DNA from: an uncultured Selenomonadales bacterium
GTDB lineage: Bacteria; Bacillota; Negativicutes; Selenomonadales; Selenomonadaceae
Assembly: GCA_937915885.1 (NCBI GenBank)
Contig: CALGGP010000181.1
Location: 1 to 11,591 of the forward strand
Direction of reading: 5' to 3'
Length of the DNA: 11,591 bases
The notes under the pieces were generated by a model that did no database searches, had not been told where the DNA came from, and worked only from the letters and a program-made list of their open reading frames with translations. Positions within the stretch are counted from its first letter, which is position 1. Each line of letters begins with the position of its first letter. Made by a program: the position numbers and the translations under genes. Shown here in pieces: positions 5,474 through 11,591 of this stretch.

Positions 5474-8103
5474 TCAATCTTTCGAGCGGCGAGGGCAATA
5501 ACGTGATCCTCAACTTCGGCTCGAACGATTCACTTTACATGACGGCGGGCAAAAAATTATATTTCGATACGGTTGGCGCTGATGTGGTCGTCACGCTCAA
5601 GGGCAATGCGTTCACCGGAGTCGAGACGCTCAAGGGCGCGGCGGGGCTCAACTTCGTCAACAGCGGCAGATTCCTCACCGTCGAGGCGGAGCCTGATCCG
5701 ATTTTCAATGGCACCGATAACGTCAAAGTCAACGGCACTGACGGAAATGATTACATCATCAATGTCGGGCAGGGCGTGTCGATAGCCGCTGGCACCGGTA
5801 ATGATACCATCGAAGGCAGCGATGGCTACGGCGAGATGTTTATCGTCTCGAGCGCCGACGGGCATGATACCATCACCAATTTCGGAGCAAACGATTCAAT
5901 TTACATGACGGCGGGTAAAGAAATGAAGTGGTCGACGGTCGGCAACGACGTGATCGTCACGGTTAAGGGAAATGCCTTCACCGGCACGATGACGTTGAAA
6001 GATGCCGCCACCTACGATTTCATCACGAGCAGCAACAAAAAATATTTGGTCGTCGACAACGGGATCAATTACATCACCAACGGCAAGGATAAAGTCAAAG
6101 TCACCGGCACGGATGGCGCCGATTGGATCGAAAATGCGGGTGAACATGTGACGCTCGAGAGTAAAGGCGGCAATGATACGATAGTCGGCTCGACATTCGA
6201 GGAGCTATTCATGTTCGGCGCGGCGGACGGCAATAATTTGGTGATGAACTTCGGCGAGGACGACACGCTCAAAATTTCTTCGGGATCGTTCGATCGGATC
6301 GACAAGGAGGGCAAGGATGCGATCGTTTGTCTCAAGAACGGAAATAATCTGAGCTATATCACGCTCGAGGGCGCAGGTGCTTACGACTTCGCTCAAACGA
6401 ATAACGTCCTCACCGTCAAACACGTCAACAGGATCACCAATCGTTTGGATAATCGAAAGATTGTCGGCACGACCGGCACCGATCGGATCATCAATTACGG
6501 TGAACACGTGACGATTCAAGTCGGCACCGGCGACGACACCATCACCGGCTCGAGCACGTATGGAGAGCTGTATCAAATTTCGAGTTCGGACGGCAATAAC
6601 ATCATCACCAACTTCGGGCTCAACGACACCCTTCAGATGACGGCGGGTAAAACCATGACATTTAAAACCGTCGGCGACGATGTGATCGTCACGCTCAAGG
6701 GGACGGCGTTCACCGGAGTTGAGACGCTCAAAGGTGCGGCATCACTCCCCTTGAAGACCGTCAAGAAAAATAATCTGTGGCATTTGATCGCCGATGGCAT
6801 CACGACGGTTGCCAACAGCAAAAATAATGTGGTCGTCACGACGCCCGGCGGTCGCGATTATGTCGTCAACACCGGCTCGGGTGTCACGATCCAAGGCTCG
6901 ACGGGCGATGACACCATCGAAGGTTCCGACGCGTTCGGAGAGATGTTCAATTGGAGCAGCGCTTATGGCAACGACGTAATTCTCAATTTCCACTCGAACG
7001 ATACGCTTTACATGTCGAGCGGCAAATCCATGGATTGGTCGACCGTCGGCGATGATGTGATCGTGACGCTTAAGGGCAATGTTGCGACCGGGACGGTGAC
7101 GTTGAAAGATGCGGCGGGGCTCAACTTCAAAAAATCCGGCAGATATTTGACGGCGGCGGGCGTGAGCACCATCGTCAACTACTCGAACAATACGAAGGTC
7201 GTCGGCACGGCAGGCAATGATTACATCGTCAACACTGCTAACGGCGTTTCGATTCAGACCGGCACGGGCGATGATACGGTCGAGGGCTCGAATTTCGCGG
7301 AGACGTTCCTGTTCTCGAGTGCGGAAGGAAATAATTTGATCACGAATTTCGGAATGAACGACACTCTTCAAATGACGGCGGGCAAGACTTTGACGGGAGC
7401 GGTCGTCGGCAATGACTACGTCGTCACGCTCAAGGGCAAGAGTTATACAGGGACGGTGACGCTGCAAGGCGCGGGCGGCTACAACTTCAAAACTACAAGC
7501 TCGAATGCGTTGTACGTCGACGTGGCGAATAAAATTTTCAACGCTGACGACGAAGTGAAAGTCATCGGCACGAGTGGCGCCGATTACATTACGAACATCG
7601 GGCAAAACGTCACCGTCGAAGCGAAGGGCGGCAACGACACGATAGAGAGTTCGGATTTTTACGGCGAGCTGTTCAAATTTGGCAGTGCGGAAGGCAATAA
7701 TGTGATCCTCAACTTCGGCGCGAATGATACACTTCAAATGACGAGCGGGACTTTGATGTCGGGAGCGGCTGTCGGCGATGACTACGTCGTTACGCTCAAG
7801 GGCAAGAGTTACAGCGGGACTGTGACGTTGAAAGACGTTGGCGATGAATCGTTCCGAGTGAGTAGCGATGGAAAATTTTTGCGCATGAAATCTTCGGGCT
7901 CGAATAATGAGACGAATGCGATGATGCCTCCGACGGAAGATGATTATTGGTTCGAGAATGAAACGAGCGAAGTATCGCCGTTGGACGAGATTCTGTCGAC
8001 GGAGGCGGCGCTTGATCTTTCAACAGAAATTCTTCCGACCACCCGCACTTGGCAGTTAGTGACTGCCGACGGCTCCGCGCGGAGCAGAAAAAAATTTTTT
8101 TGA
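5449..8103 (+). CDS. Giant RTX-like calcium-binding repeat protein, C-terminal part (continuation of the preceding frame)
   Basis: This frame of up to 884 codons picks up unit 6 of the array exactly where the previous frame is lost: 'ENYGELINLSSGEGNNVI' corresponds to 'DFYGELFKFGSAEGNNVI' in unit 12. It then runs through units 7-12, ending about 7890. The tail of ~70 residues is acidic, contains 'DDYWF', and ends in basic-aromatic 'SARSRKKFF'. An ATG at 5449 could serve as an internal start. The nearest purine-rich site (AAGGAAGG, about 5426-5434) is some 15 nt away, so independent initiation looks poor. The better reading is that this is the second half of gene 2. Whether the break is real, programmed or a sequencing error cannot be decided here. 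No heptamer of X XXY YYZ type fits the junction. The C-terminal tail would be where a type I secretion signal is expected, but no recognisable consensus is seen. Confidence 0.88.
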   Translation: MLENYGELINLSSGEGNNVILNFGSNDSLYMTAGKKLYFDTVGADVVVTLKGNAFTGVETLKGAAGLNFVNSGRFLTVEAEPDPIFNGTDNVKVNGTDGNDYIINVGQGVSIAAGTGNDTIEGSDGYGEMFIVSSADGHDTITNFGANDSIYMTAGKEMKWSTVGNDVIVTVKGNAFTGTMTLKDAATYDFITSSNKKYLVVDNGINYITNGKDKVKVTGTDGADWIENAGEHVTLESKGGNDTIVGSTFEELFMFGAADGNNLVMNFGEDDTLKISSGSFDRIDKEGKDAIVCLKNGNNLSYITLEGAGAYDFAQTNNVLTVKHVNRITNRLDNRKIVGTTGTDRIINYGEHVTIQVGTGDDTITGSSTYGELYQISSSDGNNIITNFGLNDTLQMTAGKTMTFKTVGDDVIVTLKGTAFTGVETLKGAASLPLKTVKKNNLWHLIADGITTVANSKNNVVVTTPGGRDYVVNTGSGVTIQGSTGDDTIEGSDAFGEMFNWSSAYGNDVILNFHSNDTLYMSSGKSMDWSTVGDDVIVTLKGNVATGTVTLKDAAGLNFKKSGRYLTAAGVSTIVNYSNNTKVVGTAGNDYIVNTANGVSIQTGTGDDTVEGSNFAETFLFSSAEGNNLITNFGMNDTLQMTAGKTLTGAVVGNDYVVTLKGKSYTGTVTLQGAGGYNFKTTSSNALYVDVANKIFNADDEVKVIGTSGADYITNIGQNVTVEAKGGNDTIESSDFYGELFKFGSAEGNNVILNFGANDTLQMTSGTLMSGAAVGDDYVVTLKGKSYSGTVTLKDVGDESFRVSSDGKFLRMKSSGSNNETNAMMPPTEDDYWFENETSEVSPLDEILSTEAALDLSTEILPTTRTWQLVTADGSARSRKKFF
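6678..6726 (+). repeat. 49-bp near-exact repeat, second copy (unit 9)
   Basis: This copy matches 4456-4504 with one mismatch. The distance equals six array units and supports duplication of a six-unit block. Confidence 0.9.
8051..8101 (+). other. Paired hairpins and A7T7 tract at the 3' end of gene 2
   Basis: Within the last codons of gene 2 there is a 6-bp stem (8051-8056 with 8062-8067, 5-nt loop), then a perfect 14-base palindrome GCTCCGCGCGGAGC (8072-8085), then seven As and seven Ts (8088-8101) running into the stop. Gene 1 has the same TCCGCGCGGAGC (300-311) and an A6T6 tract ending at TGA (363-376). It may assist termination, but the A run between stem and T run makes a classical terminator uncertain. 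Confidence 0.5.
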
Positions 8104-8113
8104 CGAGACATCG

Positions 8114-8140
8114 GCGCGGAGGAATGGGCGCGTGTTTTTT
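8114..8140 (+). terminator. Weak candidate terminator after gene 2
   Basis: GCGCG (8114-8118) can pair with CGCGT (8129-8133), including one G-U pair, across a 10-nt loop. One G and then six Ts (8135-8140) follow. The stem is short, and 8114-8121 could pair instead with 8073-8080 in the coding end. Confidence 0.35.
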
Positions 8141-8162
8141 CGATGAAAATCTCACAGAGCAA

Positions 8163-8192
8163 TTGACTTTGATTTAACGTTAATAGTATAAT
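8163..8192 (+). promoter_or_regulatory. Promoter of gene 3 (-35 TTGACT, -10 TATAAT)
   Basis: TTGACT (8163-8168) and TATAAT (8187-8192) are separated by 18 nt, as for gene 2. The spacer carries TTAACGTTAA (8174-8183), a perfect 10-base palindrome that could be an operator. The leader to the ATG would be about 49 nt. Confidence 0.8.
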
Positions 8193-8233
8193 GCGATAAT
8201 ATGATAGTGTTCGCTTTGTTTTTGTTTCATCGC

Positions 8234-8242
8234 GGGAGGTGG
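8234..8242 (+). promoter_or_regulatory. Shine-Dalgarno site that fixes the gene 3 start
   Basis: GGGAGGTGG precedes ATG 8248 by 5 nt. A GTG at 8239 in the same frame lies within this site and is therefore not the start. Confidence 0.85.
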
Positions 8243-8247
8243 ACGTC

Positions 8248-9462
8248 ATGGATATTTTGAAAGGCGACTCGAGGACGCTCGCCTTCGAGCTTCAGCGCTT
8301 TGCGACGCTCAATAATGACACGAATAATAAAATCCTCAACGGAACCTCCGATGCAGACAAAATTTATAGTTACGGCTCGCTCGTGACGATCAACGCGGGC
8401 GACGGTAATGATGAACTCGTTGATAATGGTTCGTTGACGGCGATCGATGCCGGAGCAGGAAACGACACGATCTATAACTGTGGTGGGAAAAATACAATCA
8501 ATGCGGGATCCGGTAACGACTCGGTTGGCAACTTTTTTCAGGCGGGCAGTGCCGTTGATTACTTGCTGACGATAATCGATCTTGGCGAGGGAAATGATTC
8601 GGTTTCAAATTACAATCGAAATGTGTTGATTGATGCCGACGACGGCAATGATTATATATTCAACGGCAATAGCCTTGGACTATCATCACCCTATGGCTAT
8701 ATCCAAGGTTCTTTGACGACGATCCGCGCGGGCGCCGGTAATGATACCATCAAAAATTACGGTATCGACGTCACCATTGACGGAGGTAAGGGCAATGATC
8801 GTATCACTCTCAGCGGGTCAAGGCAATTGATTCAATACGCCGCAGGCGACGGATATGATACAATTATCGGATTCAGCGATAACGACACAATCAATATCAC
8901 CGACGGCTCGGAATACGGAACCATTCAAAGCGGCAATGATATCACCGTTTACCTCGACGAGGGCTCTGTATTGCTAAAAAATGCTGTCGGTAAAGCGGTG
9001 AATATTGTCGGCGGATCTTTCGTTGTCGGATATAAATTGATGCTCAATGCGAGCGACGGCAACGACACCATCAATAACAGCAAAGCGAATATGACGATCA
9101 ACGCGGGCGTCGGCGACGATTCGATCAAAAATATCGGTGCTTCCGCGAGCATCAGCGGAGGCACGGGCAATGATTATATATTCAATGCAGGATATGTTTT
9201 ACGTAGTTCCAAAAATTCTGTGCCTGCGACTTATGACGGCTTGACGACGATTGATACCGGCTCGGGCACAACTATTATCGGAGGTGTGATCGACAACGCC
9301 GAAGACGATGATAACGTCATTGACTTTGACGACCTCCCTACGATTGATGACGTCATCGAAATTGGTAACAGCAGATTTTTACCAATATACGAAGGCAGCG
9401 CCGATCGATTCAGAGATGATCTTATTAATTCGGGAGCGTCTGTGGGAATCAAGGTAATTTGA
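8248..9462 (+). CDS. RTX-like calcium-binding repeat protein, N-terminal part (frame broken at ~9447)
   Basis: This is an open frame of 404 codons. It starts MDILKGDSRTLAFELQRFA, a short non-repetitive head with no hydrophobic signal peptide, and passes straight into ~18-residue coils ('VTINAGDGNDELVDNGS', 'LTAIDAGAGNDTIYN'). Each coil has one GxGND-type calcium-binding turn. A 60-residue YAAGDGYDTI module lies at 8836-9015, followed by more coils and an unusual acidic insert (EDDDNVIDFDDLPTIDD, about 9300-9355). The frame ends at TGA 9460-9462 in the middle of a coil ('DLINSGASVG'). The coil continues in the -1 frame, where 'GNLTTIEGGDGDDTI' matches the 'GSLTTIRAGAGNDTI' found earlier in this gene. 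One extra base near 9446-9448 would restore a single gene. It is a paralogue of the first half of gene 2; the likely role is a secreted or surface beta-solenoid, by inference. Confidence 0.88.
   Translation: MDILKGDSRTLAFELQRFATLNNDTNNKILNGTSDADKIYSYGSLVTINAGDGNDELVDNGSLTAIDAGAGNDTIYNCGGKNTINAGSGNDSVGNFFQAGSAVDYLLTIIDLGEGNDSVSNYNRNVLIDADDGNDYIFNGNSLGLSSPYGYIQGSLTTIRAGAGNDTIKNYGIDVTIDGGKGNDRITLSGSRQLIQYAAGDGYDTIIGFSDNDTINITDGSEYGTIQSGNDITVYLDEGSVLLKNAVGKAVNIVGGSFVVGYKLMLNASDGNDTINNSKANMTINAGVGDDSIKNIGASASISGGTGNDYIFNAGYVLRSSKNSVPATYDGLTTIDTGSGTTIIGGVIDNAEDDDNVIDFDDLPTIDDVIEIGNSRFLPIYEGSADRFRDDLINSGASVGIKVI
8836..9015 (+). repeat. 60-residue 'YAAGDGYDTI' module, gene 3 copy 1
   Basis: This 180-bp copy begins YAAGDGYDTIIGFSDNDTI and ends NIVGG. 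It is the same module as the five copies in gene 2, with LLKNAVGKA in place of LLKNYSS. Confidence 0.78.
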
Positions 9463-11591
9463 CGACGATTGAGGGCGGCGACGGCGATGATACCATCAAA
9501 AACACCGGAGCCAACGTCACCATTACCGGCGGCAGAGGCAATGATTACATCAATCTCTCAGGTTCCAATCAATTAGTCCGATATGCGGCGGGCGACAGTG
9601 ATGATATCGTTGAAGGTCTAGGCTCGACCGACACGATTAACATTGCCGACGGTTCGGATTACGGCATCATTCAAAGCGGCAAAGATATTATTGTTTATGT
9701 CGACGCGGGCTCGATGCGGTTGAAAGACGTAGTCGGCAAGACTGTGAAGATTATCGGAGGTTCGCTCGTCGATTATCGGCGCTTTACCAACACTGCGGAC
9801 AACACTTCAATACTCGGGTTGAGCGGCGATGATACAATAAATAACCTGGGCAATAACGTTTTTATTCAAACGGGTAAAGGCAATGATTCAATTCTAAACA
9901 AAGGGTCAAATGTTACGATTGATGCAGGGGAGGGCGATGATATCATGGATAATTTCGACGACAACATTCTGGTTAAGGGCGGTACCGGAGAGGATTCAAT
10001 CCGAAATTACGGAACCAATGTTACGATCGATGCGAGCGAGGGCAACGATACTGTTCGTAATAACGGCTCGCAATCAATCGTCGACGGTGGCGTGGGAACC
10101 GATTACATAGTCAACAGTTTTGCTACATTGGATCTAGCTGACGGCACTAAAAAGCCGGTGAGTGGTTCCCACTCCACAATCAACGGCGGAGCAGGCAGTG
10201 ATACAATCCGTAATAATGTCGGGCACTCCGTGATTGACGGCGGCGACGACAACGATCTGATCAATAACTACGGATCGTATTCAAAGGTGCTCGGAGGTGC
10301 GGGCGCCGATATTATCCTCAACACCGTCGGCGCGGTAAGCGGCAATGCGGTTTCGGGAGATCATTCAACTGTCGACGGCGGCGCCGGTGATGATTACATC
10401 GAGAACAACGTCTCCGACGTAAGCATCAACGCCGGAGCGGGGCAAAACACCGTTGAAAATTACTCCGGCGGAACAAATTCAACCGTTGTCGGCGGCACTA
10501 ATGTCGACTACATTAAAAATTACGCCGAGGAAGTTACCATTCAAGCGGGCGACGGAAATGATTCCGTCTACAACGAGGGCGCAAAGGTTCTCATCGAAGG
10601 CGGCGCTGCCAATGACACCGTCACCAACGCCCACGGCGGGACGAACGTCACCATCAACGCGGGCGAAGGTGAGGACGCCGTCGACAATTACGCCGACAAC
10701 GTCACCATCGACGGCGGCGACGGCTATAACCAACTTATCAACTCGGGCGTCAATTCTTCCGTCAAGGGTGGCGCCGATAAAGATTTTATCAGGAACTACG
10801 GAAATTATTCGACCGTCGATGCGGGTGACGGCAACAATGTGATCTTCGACGGCTCGACGACCGTCAACGCCGGTCAAGGCACCGCTCGAGGCAGATATTC
10901 ATTCATCAAGAGCGGCTCGGGCGCCGATTCCATTCTCACCGATGCCGATCACATCACAATCGACAGCGGTGCGGGCAATGATACCGTCGAAGTCAAAAAG
11001 GGCGCCTTCGATTTCAGCACTGATTACAATTCCATCAGCGCGGGCGACGGCAACGACCGCATCAACGTCATCAACGGCAACCATACGACGATAAACGGCG
11101 GCGCGGGCGATGATACAATTTCCCTCGGCAGCGGCGTCTCCGTCATCGAATACTCGAGCGGTGGCGGCAATGATATCATCTACGGTATTAACAGCTCGAG
11201 CACTCTAAAATTGAACGGCGTCGCTTACGGCGGTCAGACGATCGGCAGCGGCTCCGCCTCCGTCGATGTGATCTTGACCGTCGGATCGAATAAAGTCACT
11301 CTGAAAAAGGCGGCGGGCAAATCGCTCAATCTCATTGATACCGACGGCATTCAAAGGACGCTCCTGCTCGGTCCGCAAACCCTCTATAGCTCGCAGGATG
11401 GCGAAAGTCTCACCGGCACTCAATTCGGCGATTCTGTCACCGTAAGCAATAACACCGTAAAAGTCGGCGCGGCTCTCGGCGACGATCGGATCAAAATCGA
11501 CAAGGGCAATGCGATCTCGGTCGACGGCGGAGCGGGCGATGACAGCATCGTCAACGACGGCGGCTCGAATCGAATAACACTCTCAACGGGG
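9459..11591 (+). CDS. RTX-like calcium-binding repeat protein, continuation of gene 3 (3' end outside window)
   Basis: The frame is open from 9429 to the window edge (711 codons from 9459) and continues gene 3 after the break. It contains many GGxGxD coils ('VTIDAGEGDDIMDN', 'STVDGGAGDDYIENN', 'VTINAGEGEDAVDN'). There are two further modules: one at 9582-9761, close to the one just upstream, and a diverged one at 11151-11348. Its composition and coil pattern do not change across the junction, which supports a single original gene. If the break is real, translation could restart at TTG 9459, which overlaps the TGA of the first part (TTGA); AAGG at 9451-9454 is only 4 nt upstream of that codon, so restart would be inefficient. 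Several coils here carry longer inserts between turns than in gene 2. The C-terminus and any secretion signal lie beyond the window. Confidence 0.85.
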   Translation, partial: MTTIEGGDGDDTIKNTGANVTITGGRGNDYINLSGSNQLVRYAAGDSDDIVEGLGSTDTINIADGSDYGIIQSGKDIIVYVDAGSMRLKDVVGKTVKIIGGSLVDYRRFTNTADNTSILGLSGDDTINNLGNNVFIQTGKGNDSILNKGSNVTIDAGEGDDIMDNFDDNILVKGGTGEDSIRNYGTNVTIDASEGNDTVRNNGSQSIVDGGVGTDYIVNSFATLDLADGTKKPVSGSHSTINGGAGSDTIRNNVGHSVIDGGDDNDLINNYGSYSKVLGGAGADIILNTVGAVSGNAVSGDHSTVDGGAGDDYIENNVSDVSINAGAGQNTVENYSGGTNSTVVGGTNVDYIKNYAEEVTIQAGDGNDSVYNEGAKVLIEGGAANDTVTNAHGGTNVTINAGEGEDAVDNYADNVTIDGGDGYNQLINSGVNSSVKGGADKDFIRNYGNYSTVDAGDGNNVIFDGSTTVNAGQGTARGRYSFIKSGSGADSILTDADHITIDSGAGNDTVEVKKGAFDFSTDYNSISAGDGNDRINVINGNHTTINGGAGDDTISLGSGVSVIEYSSGGGNDIIYGINSSSTLKLNGVAYGGQTIGSGSASVDVILTVGSNKVTLKKAAGKSLNLIDTDGIQRTLLLGPQTLYSSQDGESLTGTQFGDSVTVSNNTVKVGAALGDDRIKIDKGNAISVDGGAGDDSIVNDGGSNRITLSTG
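9582..9761 (+). repeat. 60-residue module, gene 3 copy 2
   Basis: This 180-bp copy begins YAAGDSDDIVEGLGSTDTI and ends KIIGG. It is closest to the copy at 8836-9015, sharing DGSxYGxIQSGxDI and VVGK/AVGK. Confidence 0.78.
11151..11348 (+). repeat. Diverged ~66-residue module, gene 3 copy 3
   Basis: It begins YSSGGGNDIIYGINSSSTL and contains VILTVGSNKVTLKKAAGKS and NLIDTDG. The plan is the same as the other modules, but the middle is longer by about six residues. Confidence 0.65.

Larger units (their letters stand above)
3473..7890 (+). repeat. Tandem array of twelve ~122-residue (~368 bp) coding units
   Basis: Units start near 3473, 3839, 4205, 4577, 4943, 5327, 5695, 6064, 6424, 6799, 7162 and 7525. 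Each reads: a short N-x-x-I-x-N linker, 'VKVTGTDGNDYIIN', a 'VTIxAGTGDDTIEGSD' calcium-type turn, 'YGELFxFSSADGNNVITNFG', 'NDTLQMTAGK', 'VGNDVIVTLKGxAFTGTVTL', and a variable end of 20-25 residues. Unit 6 contains the frame break and unit 5 has a short insertion. Unit n resembles unit n+6 in several private features, so the array is a duplicated block of six. Confidence 0.88.

Noticed and set aside
6742..7737. A 331-codon open frame on the - strand (and a 317-codon one at 3698-4651).
   Set aside because: They lie wholly within the repeat array on the opposite strand, read through several units, resemble no protein family, and are explained by the repetitive codon pattern having few antisense stops. 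They also have no independent promoter that I could find.
3473..7890. Regularly spaced repeats as a CRISPR array.
   Set aside because: The period is about 368 bp, the units are coding throughout and diverged, and there are no short exact repeats with unique spacers.
8239..8247. GTG start for gene 3.
   Set aside because: It lies inside the Shine-Dalgarno sequence used for ATG 8248.

Overview
The window lies inside a tandem cluster of very large, repetitive secreted-type proteins of the RTX-like (hemolysin-type calcium-binding repeat) kind, all on the + strand. Three paralogous genes are seen: the last ~118 codons of gene 1 (ends 356, or possibly 376), a complete but frame-broken gene 2 (527-8103), and the first 3.3 kb of gene 3 (8248 to beyond 11591), also frame-broken. 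I see no tRNA, rRNA, insertion sequence, CRISPR array, secretion machinery or enzyme gene. Moderate GC, strong AGGAGG-type ribosome sites, -35/-10 promoters of sigma-70/A type and the N-terminal 'FELQRFA' peptide of gene 3 point to a Firmicutes-type organism. My best guess is a diderm Negativicute such as a Selenomonadaceae gut or rumen bacterium, but this is inference and not provable from the window.

Layout: 1-356 is the 3' end of gene 1. 357-526 is an intergenic region with a strong rho-independent terminator (375-415), a promoter (448-477) and a Shine-Dalgarno site (513-520). Gene 2 has two architectural halves. 527-3472 is built of ~18-residue coils of 'VTIDAGAGNDTI' type, interrupted by five copies of a 59-60-residue module ('YASGDGNDTI...NIVGG'). 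3473-7890 is a tandem array of twelve ~122-residue units. A short acidic tail follows. 8104-8247 is a second intergenic region with a weak terminator candidate, a promoter sharing an unusual conserved spacer with the gene 2 promoter, and a ribosome site. Gene 3 repeats the first-half architecture of gene 2 (coils plus the 59-66-residue module, three copies) up to the window edge.

The most notable observations are these. (i) The twelve-unit array is a higher-order repeat: unit n resembles unit n+6, so a ~2.2 kb six-unit block was duplicated. (ii) Genes 2 and 3 each carry one frame break, both equivalent to loss of a single base, and gene 1 may carry a third in its tail. This is either uncorrected sequencing indels or real gene decay or switching. 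(iii) The gene 2 and gene 3 promoters share 16 of 18 bases across the -35 and most of the spacer while the flanks differ, which suggests a common regulator.

The proteins probably act outside the cell as calcium-stabilised beta-solenoid surface or adhesive proteins. No catalytic domain is visible, so any more specific function would be speculation.
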